Origin: Legionella sp. 515359
GTDB taxonomy: Bacteria > Pseudomonadota > Gammaproteobacteria > Legionellales > Legionellaceae
Assembly (NCBI GenBank): GCA_025941565.1
Contig: JAPCYN010000020.1
Location: 1 to 57,710 of the forward strand
DNA length: 57,710 bases
Direction: 5' to 3'
Below, one piece after another: positions 1 through 9,940 of the stretch. Position numbers and translations under genes: made by a program. The notes below the pieces were generated by a model. That model was not told where the DNA came from. It did not search any database and saw only the letters and a list, made by a program, of their open reading frames with translations. Numbering within the stretch: position 1 is the stretch's first letter; the number at the start of each line of letters is the position of its first letter.

Positions 1-2
1 GG

Positions 3-1073
3 GCATCCTACCCTGATATTGAAATTAGTGGAATTGGCGGCCAACATATGCAAGAAGCAGGCGCACAAGTGATTGCGGATTTGGCTCGTTTTGGCGTCAC
101 AGGACTTACAGCAGTTATCCGCAATCTTAATGTAATTCGTAAAGCATTTCAGGCGATTAAAAAACATTTAAATCAACAAAAACCGGATCTACTCATTCTC
201 GTAGATTATCCGGGCTTTAATTTGCGGCTGGCAAAATATGCGAAACAAAAATTAGGCATTAAGATTCTGTATTACATTAGTCCTCAAATTTGGGCATGGA
301 AAGCGAATCGAATTCACACTATCAAAAAATGCATTAACCGAATGGCCGTTATTTTACCCTTTGAAAAAATTTTATACGAGAAAGCCCAGGTTCCAGTAAA
401 TTTTGTCGGCCATCCTTTAGTAGAAAAAATGACCTCTGTAGACGACACGCAATCACAGCGTACTGCACTAGGGCTTCCTCAGGAAGCAAATATCTTTGCT
501 CTTCTTCCCGGTAGTCGTACTAATGAAATTAAGTATCATATGCCAGTACTGCGCGATACCGCTCTAATTCTGCACCAACGTTACCCAAACTTACATTTTG
601 TCATTCCTATTGCAGACACCATTAACCCGGAAAAAATCAAACAATACTTTTCTAACATCGATTTACCTATTCACTTTGTGCAAGGTCAAGCACTAAACTG
701 CATGGCGGCAGCAAATTTTGTTATTGTTGCCTCTGGCACTGCATCTCTTGAATGTGCTTTATTAAGAAAACCTATGTGCATTATTTACAGATCTTCCTTT
801 CTTTCTTATGTATTGGCGATGAGATTTATCAGAGTCAAATATTTTGGTTTATGCAATCTTTTAGCAAACAGGATGATTGTCCCTGAGTTTTTGCAATACG
901 ATTGCAATGCTCATGAATTAACCCGTTATATTGATCTTTTTTATAATGATCCAAGTCAACCTATGAAAATGATTTCCCATTTGAATAAAGTAACAAATTC
1001 ATTGTCCTCAGAAAAATCTGATCGATCACTATTTGATCTTGTGGTGAATGAATTGCTCGAAAAAAATGCATAG
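3..1073 (+). CDS. lpxB: Lipid-A-disaccharide synthase LpxB, 5' end outside the window
   Basis: LpxB condenses UDP-2,3-diacylglucosamine with lipid X to make the lipid A disaccharide at the inner face of the inner membrane. The open frame runs in from the window edge: residues read before the first ATG (at 48) include SGIGGQHM, which matches the conserved SGIGGxxM segment of LpxB. The real start is therefore upstream and roughly 25 residues are missing. Other family landmarks seen are YYISPQIWAWK, LPFE, GHPLVE, LLPGSRTNEI and VASGTASLE, the nucleotide-sugar binding part of this GT-B enzyme. Legionella genomes can carry more than one lpxB copy (recalled knowledge), so this may be one of two paralogues. 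It ends 113 bases before the fis gene. Confidence 0.95.
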   Translation, partial: ASYPDIEISGIGGQHMQEAGAQVIADLARFGVTGLTAVIRNLNVIRKAFQAIKKHLNQQKPDLLILVDYPGFNLRLAKYAKQKLGIKILYYISPQIWAWKANRIHTIKKCINRMAVILPFEKILYEKAQVPVNFVGHPLVEKMTSVDDTQSQRTALGLPQEANIFALLPGSRTNEIKYHMPVLRDTALILHQRYPNLHFVIPIADTINPEKIKQYFSNIDLPIHFVQGQALNCMAAANFVIVASGTASLECALLRKPMCIIYRSSFLSYVLAMRFIRVKYFGLCNLLANRMIVPEFLQYDCNAHELTRYIDLFYNDPSQPMKMISHLNKVTNSLSSEKSDRSLFDLVVNELLEKNA

Positions 1074-1186
1074 TTTTCTCTTAAAAATATAGAATATCAA
1101 TTATCCTTCATGTACAATTAATTTTGCTTTCATTTTAAATGTTAGCAATTGGAATGTATGATTTAATTAATAATAAGGAAGTTAAG

Positions 1187-1486
1187 ATGACTGTCATTGA
1201 AACACCTGAAACTACTCTAAGTATAACTAAACAAGACCAAGGTCTCCAAGATTTAGTCTACAGTTTAGTCACTCGTTTTCTCGCTGAAAACAAAAGCAAA
1301 AGCATCGATGATCTTTACGATATGATATTATCTGAAGTTGAGCCTCCTTTACTACAAGCAGTAATGGAAAAACGTCGTGGCAATCAACTGCAAGCTGCTA
1401 AGATGCTAGGCATTAGCCGCGGCACCATCAGAAAGAAACTCCAAAGATATTTTGGAACTAAATATTTTCGTTTAACTGACGAATAA
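1187..1486 (+). CDS. fis: Fis-family nucleoid-associated DNA-binding protein
   Basis: This is a 99-residue protein, the usual Fis length, with the C-terminal helix-turn-helix typical of Fis (GNQLQAAKMLGISRGTIRKK) and the preceding LSEVEPPLLQAVMEKRRG helix. Fis bends DNA and modulates growth-phase transcription. An upstream ATG at 1139 would add 16 residues, but AAGGAAG at 1175-1181 lies at the right distance from the ATG at 1187, so I take that start. Legionella species carry several fis paralogues that regulate effector genes (known for L. pneumophila); which paralogue this is cannot be told here. A strong terminator follows directly. Confidence 0.92.
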   Translation: MTVIETPETTLSITKQDQGLQDLVYSLVTRFLAENKSKSIDDLYDMILSEVEPPLLQAVMEKRRGNQLQAAKMLGISRGTIRKKLQRYFGTKYFRLTDE

Positions 1487-1516
1487 TTAATTTTAAATCA
1501 GTAACTACATACACCT

Positions 1517-1546
1517 AAAAAGGCTCGAATATCGAGCCTTTTTTTT
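1517..1546 (+). terminator. Rho-independent terminator after fis
   Basis: GGCTCGA (1522-1528) pairs with TCGAGCC (1532-1538) around an ATA loop. The stem is extended by flanking A and T runs and followed by eight T residues. It sits 30 bases after the fis stop. Confidence 0.93.
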
Positions 1547-1584
1547 GCAATAGGCGATAAACTGTTTTTTAAGGATGATTGGTA

Positions 1585-2157
1585 ATGAAAAAAATAATGT
1601 ATCTCACACCTTTAATAAGCATTCTAATAACCTCCTGTGTGACTGACAAACCCGACGTGATTGCAGATGATGCGGGTCAATTACATTACACCACGCCCTA
1701 TCAAGATGATACCCGAGGCCGCAATGCGTTTCCCATGAACCGCGATGTCCAGGGTAAAAAACTTTTTATTTTTGATCCTAAAGCCTATGCTTGGGCCGCT
1801 TATGATGCTCAAGGAAACAGAGTCATGACAGGCAGTGCCTCCGGTGGAATGAATTATTGTAATGATATTCATGAGTCCTGTCGCACAGTAACAGGAACTT
1901 ACCATGTATTTAATAAAAAAGGAGCTGACTGCAAATCCAATGAATACCCAATTGCCCGTGATGGTCATGTAGTTGGTGGCGCCAAAATGCCCTATTGCAT
2001 GCATTTTCATGATGGCTATGCGATTCATGCTGCGTATGAAGTACCTAAATCCAATAGCAGTCATGGCTGTATCCGTGTCCTTCCTGGTGCGGCTAAATGG
2101 CTAAACGAGAATTTTATTGATGTAGGAACCACTGTATTAGTACTTCCATACGCATAA
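1585..2157 (+). CDS. YkuD-family L,D-transpeptidase, predicted lipoprotein
   Basis: This is a 190-residue exported protein. The N-terminus is a lipoprotein signal ending in the lipobox-like I-T-S-C with Cys18. The C-terminal half has the YkuD signature: His148 (AIHAAYEV) and the catalytic SHGCIRV with Cys162. Such enzymes form 3-3 peptidoglycan cross-links or attach lipoproteins to peptidoglycan in the periplasm; which of these applies cannot be decided. The start at 1585 is preceded by AAGGA (1571-1575); a TTG at 1579 in the same frame is less likely. It is flanked by terminators on both sides, so it is probably monocistronic. Confidence 0.9.
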   Translation: MKKIMYLTPLISILITSCVTDKPDVIADDAGQLHYTTPYQDDTRGRNAFPMNRDVQGKKLFIFDPKAYAWAAYDAQGNRVMTGSASGGMNYCNDIHESCRTVTGTYHVFNKKGADCKSNEYPIARDGHVVGGAKMPYCMHFHDGYAIHAAYEVPKSNSSHGCIRVLPGAAKWLNENFIDVGTTVLVLPYA

Positions 2158-2182
2158 AAAACAAACATCCACGTTCAATAAT

Positions 2183-2218
2183 CCTGGGAAATATCAAGAT
2201 CATTTTCCAGGTTTTTTT
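2183..2218 (+). terminator. Rho-independent terminator after the YkuD gene
   Basis: CCTGGGAAAT (2183-2192) pairs with ATTTTCCAGG (2202-2211), with one G-T pair, and is followed by seven T residues. Confidence 0.9.
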
Positions 2219-2300
2219 ATCTTATTAAAAAATAACACTTATTGACACTTTAATGCACTTGGATAAAATGTGTTAAAAAATTTACAAGGAGAATTTGAGT

Positions 2301-4103
2301 ATGTGGCTATCAAAAGTTGATATTGACCTTTTAGTTGACCAAGTAACCGATATATACATTAAGAATTCCAGCTACTTGATGCTACGTAACTCATGTATTC
2401 ATTTATTATCAGTTTCTTTCGTAATTGATGAAGTTAAGAAGCACTTGACTCGCATACTTAAGGGCGATCAACAAGAGTCAGCATCTCTAATAACATTAGA
2501 TGCGTGCAAAAAACAATTACAGCTTGACTTGGATGAAGAAAAACATGACGCACAGGAAGCTCAGACTGATCTTCTTTTATCAATTCAATTAAATTCTAAG
2601 TTGAATCAAATAAATGAACAAATAAGAATGAGTGAGGCAGAGCTTCAACAAGACAAAGAAAATATTCAACATCTCCAACTTCGCATGAGAAGGATTGAAG
2701 CACTTATTTTAGATATCCATAAAAAGGAGGAAGCAACTCATCACCATCACTCCACCCAAGAGACAGATGATCCTCTTTCAAAAACCGCACATACTCACGC
2801 TCATTCTGAAGCTACTGATCAGCCGGAGAAAACAACACATACTCATCCAGAAGCATCAGTTCAACACTCAAAAACCACTCACACCCATTCAGATACAACC
2901 CACCATGGACACCCAGAAACGGACATTGAGATCCAAAAAAATATGCTTACTAAACAATTAAGTGAGCTGCAAAATAATTTACAGTACAAGCAATTCAGTC
3001 ATAAAAAATTACTGGAACAACGTAATGAAATACGCCAAAAAATAGATTTGGAATTACCCGAAAGAGCGAAACAAAGACAGGTACGCACTTTAGCGCGAGA
3101 GAACAGAGCTAAAGCACGCTCGACAGATGACCCCACCTTGTTGCAGCTCTCTCCAGTAAACCGTAATGCTGTAAAGAAGGCTATTGAAACAGAAGATAAA
3201 AAGCTACGCCAAAAAGAACAACAATTGATACAAAGAGCGGATGAGAGAAGCTATCAAAGTTATCTGATACAGCTCGAAATTTATTTACAATCAACAACCC
3301 ATCTCACTTACCTGGAAAATGAAGCGCTAAAACAAATAATTCAACTCATGCGCGAATATCTTTTAATTAAAGAGGATGAACAGAAAACAACACTAAAACG
3401 CCAAGCAGCTCACCTTGAAAAAGAAAAATTAGTGGCCGATAAGCATCAAAAAGAAAAAAAGATTGAACAATATAAAGAATCAAACCCTCTGCTTGCATCT
3501 CAAAACTCAAGTTTAGCAAAGGAAAATGAACAATTAGAAATAGCTATTGAAGATCGTCGAAACTATAAAAATACGCTTCTAAAAATAGGGCTGCTCTTCT
3601 TTCTTTTGACAGCAGGAGGTGCTGGCACAGGCTTAGCTATTGCAGGAGGCATCATAGCAATAACGCCTCTGCTTTTAGCTCCAGCAGCAGTGCTTGCATT
3701 TATCACGTTGAACCTATTCGTTGCTGCATTGGTTTACACAATCAAAAACGGTATGGACAGCAACCAATTAAGCAAAAATCAAATAACAATAAAAAATAAT
3801 CTTACAACTATTGCTCAGCATAATAGTGAACTGATTTCACTGGAAAGCGAAATATTACCTAACTTATTGAGTAAAATAAGGGAAGCCGAACATAATCTTA
3901 GTGTGCTTGATAAACACATCGAGGGCTTGCAACAACATGCTGAATTGAAGTTGAATACAGCAAAACAAGTAACCGTTAGATATCCAAGTGCTCAGCCATC
4001 CGTCCTCGAGCAAACTCAGCAATCCACCTATCAAGACTCAAGTAAACCATCAGCCCCATTCATGGATGACTCAACTGAGAGAAATGCGTTTACCTATAAT
4101 TAA
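2301..4103 (+). CDS. Long coiled-coil protein with His-rich linker and hydrophobic hairpin, effector candidate
   Basis: I recognise no family. The 600-residue protein starts at ATG 2301, 8 bases after AAGGAGA (2286-2292); a TTG two codons earlier is less likely. Residues about 60-145 and 210-420 are rich in E, K, Q and L in heptad-like order, so extended coiled coils are likely. Between them, residues about 147-207 form a linker full of T-H-x-H and HHHH groups, probably metal binding. Residues about 428-480 make a Gly/Ala-rich hydrophobic double segment, and a further coiled coil follows. The tail is polar, rich in S, Q and D. Coiled coils combined with a late hydrophobic hairpin and no signal peptide resemble Legionella Dot/Icm effectors that insert into host membranes; this is inference only. 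Confidence 0.75.
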   Translation: MWLSKVDIDLLVDQVTDIYIKNSSYLMLRNSCIHLLSVSFVIDEVKKHLTRILKGDQQESASLITLDACKKQLQLDLDEEKHDAQEAQTDLLLSIQLNSKLNQINEQIRMSEAELQQDKENIQHLQLRMRRIEALILDIHKKEEATHHHHSTQETDDPLSKTAHTHAHSEATDQPEKTTHTHPEASVQHSKTTHTHSDTTHHGHPETDIEIQKNMLTKQLSELQNNLQYKQFSHKKLLEQRNEIRQKIDLELPERAKQRQVRTLARENRAKARSTDDPTLLQLSPVNRNAVKKAIETEDKKLRQKEQQLIQRADERSYQSYLIQLEIYLQSTTHLTYLENEALKQIIQLMREYLLIKEDEQKTTLKRQAAHLEKEKLVADKHQKEKKIEQYKESNPLLASQNSSLAKENEQLEIAIEDRRNYKNTLLKIGLLFFLLTAGGAGTGLAIAGGIIAITPLLLAPAAVLAFITLNLFVAALVYTIKNGMDSNQLSKNQITIKNNLTTIAQHNSELISLESEILPNLLSKIREAEHNLSVLDKHIEGLQQHAELKLNTAKQVTVRYPSAQPSVLEQTQQSTYQDSSKPSAPFMDDSTERNAFTYN

Positions 4104-4108
4104 ATAGT

Positions 4109-4142
4109 ATCCTGGGTTCTACAGCGCTACAGAACCCAGGAT
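4109..4142. terminator. Bidirectional hairpin between convergent genes
   Basis: There is a perfect 12-bp inverted repeat: ATCCTGGGTTCT (4109-4120) against AGAACCCAGGAT (4131-4142) with a 10-base loop. It lies between the ends of the coiled-coil gene and htpG. No clear T run is present, so efficiency is uncertain. Confidence 0.7.
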
Positions 4143-4162
4143 ATGAGAAATAGAAATTACGT

Positions 4163-6037
4163 TTAAACTGCAGATGAAACCAATAATTGATTCACTCGAT
4201 TTACAAAATCTGCAGGATTATCTAATTGACCACCCTCAGCTAAAACGGCTTGCTCAAACAGCATGGTGACCCACAATTCAAACAAAGTATCATCTTGAAT
4301 ATCATGCAGCCGCTTAATTAATTGATGTTCGGGATTAATTTCAAATACCGGCTTACTCACAGGAACCTGCTGACCAGCAGCCTGCAAAATACGTTGCATT
4401 TCCAATCCCATATCTTGCTCGTCTGCGACAACACAAGCAGGAGAATCTGTCAGCCTGTTCGTCACCAACACATCTTTAACCCGTGCATCCAAAACGTTCT
4501 TAATATGTTTTAGTAACGGTTCGAGTGTTTTTTCCTGCTCTTTGATTTGCTCGGGAGACTCATCACCTAATTCTACTTTACCCTTAGAGATAGACTGGAG
4601 TTTCTTTTCAGCATATTCACTCAAATAGCCAACCAACCACTCATCAACTTTGTCGCTCAGTAGCAATACTTCAATTCCTTTTTTCTTAAAGATTTCCAAA
4701 TGAGGACTGTTTTTAGCCGCATTATAACTGGACGCTGTGATGTAATAGATTTTATCCTGCCCTTCTTTCATACGACTGATGTATTCATCCAGGGTTGCTT
4801 CTTGTTTCTCGGAGTCAGTTGCCGTTGTTGCAAAACGTAACAATTTGGCAATGGCTTCTTTATTGGCAAAGTCTTCGATTGGTCCTTCTTTTAAAACCAA
4901 TCCAAACTCATTCCAGAATTTTTGATACGTTTCTTTATCTTGAGTGCTCATTTTTTCAAGCATGGATAAAACACGTTTTGTGCATGCAGAGCGGATACTC
5001 TCTACCTGTTTGTTGTCTTGCAAAATTTCGCGCGACACATTAAGCGGCAAGTCACTCGCATCAACAATACCTTTTACAAAGCGCAAATAGCGAGGTAAAA
5101 ATTGGGTTGCATCATCCATGATAAAAACACGTTTCACGTAAAGCTTTAAGCCATGCTTGACTTCATGCTGCCACAAATCAAAGGGGGCTTGTGCTGGAAT
5201 ATAAAGCAAAGAAATGTAATCATGCTTACCCTCAACATGGTTGTGTGACCAAGTAAGAGGATCTTGAAAATCATGAGAAATGTGCTTGTAGAGTTGTTTG
5301 TACTCTTCATCGGTAATATCGGATTTTTGCATTGTCCATAAAGCAGTTGCCTTATTTACCGTTTCATATTCATTTGACTCTTTATCATCCTGTGATATTT
5401 TCTTCATAGCGATTGGCCAGCAAATATGATCGGAATATTTGCTGATAATGCTGCGTAAACGCCAATTGCTAAGGAACTCATCGCTATCGTCTTTAATATG
5501 TAAGGTGATTTCGGTACCACGAGTTACTTTATTTTCAGAACCAATAGTAAACTCTCCTTCCCCTTTGGATTCCCAAATAATCCCATCTTCGGGTTTCAGA
5601 CCTGCACGTCTGCTTTTAACAGTTACCTTATCAGCAACAATAAATGCGGAATAAAAGCCCACACCAAACTGTCCAATTAACTGAGAGTCTTTTGCATTTT
5701 CTCCCGTCAAATGGCTCATAAATTCTTTAGTACCCGATTTCGCGATTGTACCTAAGTTTTCAACAGCCTCATCCCAACTTAAACCAATACCATTATCTTT
5801 AATCGTTATCGTTTTTAAGGTCTCATTAACCTCAATAGTGATTTTTAAATCAGAATCATTTTCATAAAGTGCACCATTTGATAAAGCTAAGAATCTTAAT
5901 TTATCCAATGCATCAGAAGCATTAGAAATTAACTCACGTAAAAATATTTCCTTGTTGCTATAAAGCGAATGCACTACCAAATGCAACATTTGCTTTACTT
6001 CTGTTTGAAAGCCCATGGTTTGTTGCTTACTCGACAT
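4163..6037 (-). CDS. htpG: Hsp90-family chaperone HtpG
   Basis: HtpG is a 624-residue cytosolic ATP-dependent chaperone, the normal length for bacterial Hsp90. The N-terminal GHKL ATPase motifs are present: [33 protein letters not shown] and [11 protein letters not shown]. The middle-domain landmark [11 protein letters not shown] and the C-terminal dimerisation region follow. The start codon is preceded by AGGAGAG at good spacing. Upstream is a near-consensus sigma-32 promoter (separate entry), so heat-shock control is expected. Confidence 0.98.
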   Translation of the reverse strand: MSSKQQTMGFQTEVKQMLHLVVHSLYSNKEIFLRELISNASDALDKLRFLALSNGALYENDSDLKITIEVNETLKTITIKDNGIGLSWDEAVENLGTIAKSGTKEFMSHLTGENAKDSQLIGQFGVGFYSAFIVADKVTVKSRRAGLKPEDGIIWESKGEGEFTIGSENKVTRGTEITLHIKDDSDEFLSNWRLRSIISKYSDHICWPIAMKKISQDDKESNEYETVNKATALWTMQKSDITDEEYKQLYKHISHDFQDPLTWSHNHVEGKHDYISLLYIPAQAPFDLWQHEVKHGLKLYVKRVFIMDDATQFLPRYLRFVKGIVDASDLPLNVSREILQDNKQVESIRSACTKRVLSMLEKMSTQDKETYQKFWNEFGLVLKEGPIEDFANKEAIAKLLRFATTATDSEKQEATLDEYISRMKEGQDKIYYITASSYNAAKNSPHLEIFKKKGIEVLLLSDKVDEWLVGYLSEYAEKKLQSISKGKVELGDESPEQIKEQEKTLEPLLKHIKNVLDARVKDVLVTNRLTDSPACVVADEQDMGLEMQRILQAAGQQVPVSKPVFEINPEHQLIKRLHDIQDDTLFELWVTMLFEQAVLAEGGQLDNPADFVNRVNQLLVSSAV

Positions 6038-6078
6038 TTACCTACTCTCCTATGACACATTTTCTTATGATGTATGTC

Positions 6079-6107
6079 ATATAGGGGTTAACTTGATAAA
6101 TTTCAAG
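6079..6107 (-). promoter_or_regulatory. Sigma-32 (heat-shock) promoter of htpG
   Basis: Read on the minus strand, CTTGAAA (6107-6101) is an exact match to the sigma-32 -35 element. After 13 bases comes CCCCTATAT (6087-6079), close to the CCCCATnT -10 consensus. It lies about 40 bases upstream of the htpG start. Confidence 0.88.
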
Positions 6108-6128
6108 GGGTAAAAGAATGAAATTACA

Positions 6129-7037
6129 TTAAAAGTAGGTGTAATCAAACCCAGGCATCGTTAAGGTGCCTCCAGAATGAATAATTAATACATTACCTTT
6201 CAATTGTTCGGTTTGGATGAAGTTCCTTGACTCATAAAATAGTTTTGCTGCATAGATCGGATCAGCCAAAATACCTTCCTCTCGTGCCAAGCGTTTTATT
6301 TCATTTTTAATGGTTTGATTCACTGAGCCAAAAGCTTTGGCTGTAGTAGGGTAAAGACAAAGAAAATTCTGGGGGATTAACTCAAGCCATTGCTTTAATT
6401 TACTTCGAAACGTTGATTCATCATCAGCTAATAACAATACGTGAATCTGTGCCGAATGATTTAATCGATTCAGACCGTTAATAAGTGCCGCAGCAGAAAA
6501 CCCTGTCCCCGAATCAATAAAAATATGCTGAAACGTAACTCCTAAGGAATGTTCATTTAAAATAATGTCATCAGCAAGAGTCAACGCACCAGCCATTGCT
6601 TGAGGAACACTTGCGCCCTCCTGTAAAACAAATCCGGGCTCATTTAATGTCAGCAAATACTCATGTGCTTGTTCATTAACTGTTACCCAATCATCACGAG
6701 CAATCCAAATGATTTCCTGCTCATCAAGAAACAGGCGACTTAATTTATAATTTCCTCTCAGTTCCAACTTCCAAGGCTGAATTAAAAATGCAGTCACTTT
6801 CAGCTTAAATTCTCGTGCCAATTGCAATGCAGCAAGTAAATTATTGGACTGAGGACCTGCAATAATAATTAAGTGCTGTATTCCTTGCTCAATCAAAAAA
6901 GGAAAAAGACTGGCATATTTCCGTAATTTTGAACCACTAATACCGCAACCTAATTCGTCATCCCTTTTAAGGTAGCAAGTCACTTCGTCATCGGGAAATT
7001 GGTTTAAACGATGTACTCGACTGGATAAATTCCACAT
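6129..7037 (-). CDS. PLP-dependent ACC deaminase / D-cysteine desulfhydrase family enzyme
   Basis: This is a 302-residue fold-type II PLP enzyme. YLKRDDELGCGISGSKLRK contains the PLP-binding lysine (Lys37) in the family position (usually GGNKxRK). GPQSNN resembles the substrate-binding Ser-Asn loop, and HSGGT near the end is the conserved C-terminal element. Family members deaminate 1-aminocyclopropane-1-carboxylate or desulphurate D-cysteine; the sequence does not settle the substrate. It is the last gene of a same-strand run glnA, DUF4124, yaaA, this gene, 32 bases after yaaA. No clear ribosome site is visible, so translation may depend on its neighbour. Confidence 0.85.
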   Translation of the reverse strand: MWNLSSRVHRLNQFPDDEVTCYLKRDDELGCGISGSKLRKYASLFPFLIEQGIQHLIIIAGPQSNNLLAALQLAREFKLKVTAFLIQPWKLELRGNYKLSRLFLDEQEIIWIARDDWVTVNEQAHEYLLTLNEPGFVLQEGASVPQAMAGALTLADDIILNEHSLGVTFQHIFIDSGTGFSAAALINGLNRLNHSAQIHVLLLADDESTFRSKLKQWLELIPQNFLCLYPTTAKAFGSVNQTIKNEIKRLAREEGILADPIYAAKLFYESRNFIQTEQLKGNVLIIHSGGTLTMPGFDYTYF

Positions 7038-7069
7038 AGATTAAATAAAATATCAATTATATTTTCTTA

Positions 7070-7846
7070 TTAATGAGTATCTCTAACAAAATCAAGATGG
7101 CTATCAGTCGAAGTTGACTCATGAAATGTATAACCCAACTCATTAAATTGCTTAAGGTATCCCAGATCATCAAATTGATTTTGCATGAGAAATTGAGTCA
7201 TCGTTCCCCGTGCTTTTTTAGCATGAATACCAATCATTTTCAGCTGCTCATTCTTCTTTTCATAAAAATTGATTGTAACAATTGGGTAATTTAATGCTTT
7301 TGCATCTACAGCTTTAAAATATTCACTGGATGCCAGATTAATCAATATTGGATTTTTTTGGGCTGCTAACTGCAGATTCAATGCATGCGTCACTGTCTCT
7401 TGCCAAAAATCATACAAATTCTTACCTGCAGGATTCTGTAAACGTACCCCCATTTCAAGTCTGTAAGGCTGAATAGTATCCAGAGGTTTTAATAGACCAT
7501 AAAGGCCGGACAGAATTCGCAAGTGATTTTGTGAATATTCAACCGTCTTTTGCTCCCAGCTTGCAGCTTTTAAACCCTGGTAAACATCCCCTTGAAACAA
7601 AAATAAAGCAGGATATGCGTGCGATAAGGCTGGGTCGTCCAAACAAAAGGTTTGATAACGATTGTAATTTAATTCAGCCAAATCCTTAGATAAATCCATC
7701 AAAGCAGCAATATCATCAACTGATTTGGTTTTCATGAGATTAACTAGAGTATTGATTTTATCCGTAAACATAGGCTTGGATGTCGTCCCGGAATAGGGTT
7801 TGTAACCATTTAATAATTTTTTAGCTGGTGATAATAAAATTAACAT
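7070..7846 (-). CDS. yaaA: YaaA-family peroxide stress protein (DUF328)
   Basis: This is a 258-residue cytosolic protein opening with MLILLSPAKKLL, the hallmark of the YaaA family, and containing LFLFQGDVYQGL, LRILSGLYGLLKPLD, LIQPYRLEMG-like and KKARGTMTQFL segments. In E. coli YaaA lowers free iron and protects DNA during peroxide stress (family knowledge). It sits 17 bases after the DUF4124 gene in the minus-strand run that starts with glnA. Confidence 0.94.
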   Translation of the reverse strand: MLILLSPAKKLLNGYKPYSGTTSKPMFTDKINTLVNLMKTKSVDDIAALMDLSKDLAELNYNRYQTFCLDDPALSHAYPALFLFQGDVYQGLKAASWEQKTVEYSQNHLRILSGLYGLLKPLDTIQPYRLEMGVRLQNPAGKNLYDFWQETVTHALNLQLAAQKNPILINLASSEYFKAVDAKALNYPIVTINFYEKKNEQLKMIGIHAKKARGTMTQFLMQNQFDDLGYLKQFNELGYTFHESTSTDSHLDFVRDTH

Positions 7847-7863
7847 AATCAGTCCATAGAAAC

Positions 7864-8421
7864 TTAACGAGCCCCACCACCGGGAACCATACCTACCCGT
7901 GGTCTAAAGACATAAATGGTTATAGGATCACTGGTATCAATCACTTTTCCATCCGCATCGACAACTTGCACTGCCAAAGTATGTGATCCCCGATACATCC
8001 CCTTTACTTCAAACACTGGATTCGCTTGCGGTTCACCAAGAGCTGCACTATCGTAAAGCAATTGTAACTTATCTCCGGGAAGCAAATCAGGCTCTATTTG
8101 TGCGGTTACTACAACAAAACCTTGATTATTACGAATCGTTGCGCCAGTTTCCGGTTGGGCAATCGCTATTTTCGTGTAGGAATGCTTTAACTTTACCGAA
8201 TCAGAATGATCTATTTGTTCAGGTTCTTCCACTGGGGTTTGAGGAGCTGAAGGTGTGGGTGATGAGTAACTTTGAGAATCAGGAATTGTCATAATTTCAG
8301 CACCTTCATGAGGCATATCGCTGAAATGAACATTTCCCTGATTATCAGTCCATTTGTAAATTTGCGCATAAGATGCGCAAATCACCATCATCAATGATAG
8401 AGAAACAAAAAATTTTCTCAT
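7864..8421 (-). CDS. Secreted DUF4124-domain protein downstream of glnA
   Basis: This exported protein of 185 residues has a signal peptide (MRKFFVSLSLMMVICASYA). Directly after it comes the DUF4124 motif IYKWTDNQGNVHFSDMP. A Pro/Ser/Gln-rich linker and an Ig-like beta domain (residues about 75-180) follow. Two ATGs compete. The one at 8421 has AGGA nine bases away (8431-8434), while for 8427 the same site is too close, so I prefer 8421. The gene starts 11 bases after glnA ends and is probably cotranscribed with it. Its function is unknown; DUF4124 is a small periplasmic domain common in gammaproteobacteria. Confidence 0.88.
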   Translation of the reverse strand: MRKFFVSLSLMMVICASYAQIYKWTDNQGNVHFSDMPHEGAEIMTIPDSQSYSSPTPSAPQTPVEEPEQIDHSDSVKLKHSYTKIAIAQPETGATIRNNQGFVVVTAQIEPDLLPGDKLQLLYDSAALGEPQANPVFEVKGMYRGSHTLAVQVVDADGKVIDTSDPITIYVFRPRVGMVPGGGAR

Positions 8422-8432
8422 CCCCATTATTC

Positions 8433-9842
8433 CTAAAGACTGTAATATAACTCAAACTCATATGGATGGGTCAGACTTCTTATCTTGCTTATTTCTTCTT
8501 CTTTCATGCTAATGTAGTTATTGATGAAATCCTTGGTAAATACATCGCCTTGTAATAAGAAATCGTGATCCATCTTCAGATTTTCCATTGATTGTTCCAA
8601 AGAAGCACATACTGTGGGTACATCAACAAGTTCTTCTGGTGGTAAATCATAAAGATCTTTGTCCATCGCTTGACCCGGATGAATCTTTCTTTGGATGCCA
8701 TCCAGCCCTGCCATCATCATAGCGGAAAATGCCAGATAAGGGTTTGCTGTAGGATCTGGGAAACGTACTTCAATACGGCGCGCCTTAGGATTATTTACAT
8801 GAGGAATACGAATTGCCGCAGAGCGGTTTCTTGCTGAATAAGCCAATAAAACAGGAGCCTCAAAACCAGGAACCAAACGCTTGTAACTGTTGGTTGATGG
8901 ATTGGTAAACGCATTTAAAGCACGTGCATGCTTGATAATTCCGCCTATGTAATAAAGTGCTGTTTCTGAAAGACCACCATATTGATCACCAGAAAAAAGA
9001 TTCATACCATCTTTGACTAATGATTGATGGCAATGCATACCACTTCCATTATCACCAACTAAAGGCTTAGGCATAAAGGTAGCTGTTTTTCCGTAATTAT
9101 GCGCTACGTTATGAACTACATATTTTAAAATCTGCAATTCATCTGCCTTTTTGGTCAATGTATTAAATCGAGTAGCAATTTCACATTGGTTTGCAGTAGC
9201 TACTTCATGATGATGTGCTTCAACAACCGTTCCCAATGATTCAAGGATTATGCTCATCGCAGAACGCATATCATGAGAAGAATCCACTGGAGGAACTGGG
9301 AAATAACCACCTTTTATCGATGGGCGATGTCCGATGTTACCCCCTTCCAACTCTTTTCCTGAATACCATTGTGCTTCTTCTGAGTCGATTTTATAAAAAG
9401 CACCGCCAATGGTTGTTTCCCATTGTACGCTGTCAAAAACAAAAAACTCAGGTTCAGGTCCAAAAAGAGCTGTGTCTGCAATGCCAGTAGATTGCAAGTA
9501 AGCTTCAGCACGTAAAGCAAGTGATCTGGGACAACGCTCATATCCCATCATGGTTTTTGGATCAACTACATTGCATCGAATAAATAGCGTATTGTCTTGA
9601 AAGAAAGGATCAAGCTTTATTGTTTCCAAATCAGGCATCAAAGCCAAATCAGACTGATGAATTTTCTGCCAACCTTTAAAGGAAGATCCATCAATCATTT
9701 TTCCATTTTCCACAAAATCATTATCCACAGATGAAATTGGAATGGTTATATGCTGCTCTTTACCACGTATGTCCGTAAATCGCAGGTCAACTAATTTGGC
9801 ATCATGTTCCTTAATCGCCTCAAGTACTGTATTTTTGCTCAT
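8433..9842 (-). CDS. glnA: Glutamine synthetase type I
   Basis: GlnA joins ammonia to glutamate using ATP in the cytosol as a dodecamer. The length of 469 residues is typical. Seen motifs: [12 protein letters not shown] and DGSSFKGW near the N-terminus, [11 protein letters not shown] (metal-binding Glu), [27 protein letters not shown] (ATP/glutamate binding) and [15 protein letters not shown]. The DLYDLPPEE segment carries the adenylylation tyrosine near residue 397, so covalent regulation is possible. GGAG precedes the start. It is divergent from gspF with a 98-base shared promoter region; I see no sigma-54 site there. Confidence 0.98.
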   Translation of the reverse strand: MSKNTVLEAIKEHDAKLVDLRFTDIRGKEQHITIPISSVDNDFVENGKMIDGSSFKGWQKIHQSDLALMPDLETIKLDPFFQDNTLFIRCNVVDPKTMMGYERCPRSLALRAEAYLQSTGIADTALFGPEPEFFVFDSVQWETTIGGAFYKIDSEEAQWYSGKELEGGNIGHRPSIKGGYFPVPPVDSSHDMRSAMSIILESLGTVVEAHHHEVATANQCEIATRFNTLTKKADELQILKYVVHNVAHNYGKTATFMPKPLVGDNGSGMHCHQSLVKDGMNLFSGDQYGGLSETALYYIGGIIKHARALNAFTNPSTNSYKRLVPGFEAPVLLAYSARNRSAAIRIPHVNNPKARRIEVRFPDPTANPYLAFSAMMMAGLDGIQRKIHPGQAMDKDLYDLPPEELVDVPTVCASLEQSMENLKMDHDFLLQGDVFTKDFINNYISMKEEEISKIRSLTHPYEFELYYSL

Positions 9843-9940
9843 TATTGCTCTCCAGGGTAGTCTGGTTGTATAGTGTACCTTAAGTGACTTATTAAACCCA
9901 ATAGATTAAACTCTATGTTTTAACATAAACCATAAAAATT

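Noticed and set aside
1681-2064. Minus-strand open frame of 127 codons opposite the YkuD gene
   Set aside because: It lies entirely inside a clear YkuD gene on the other strand, has no ribosome site and no recognisable motif.
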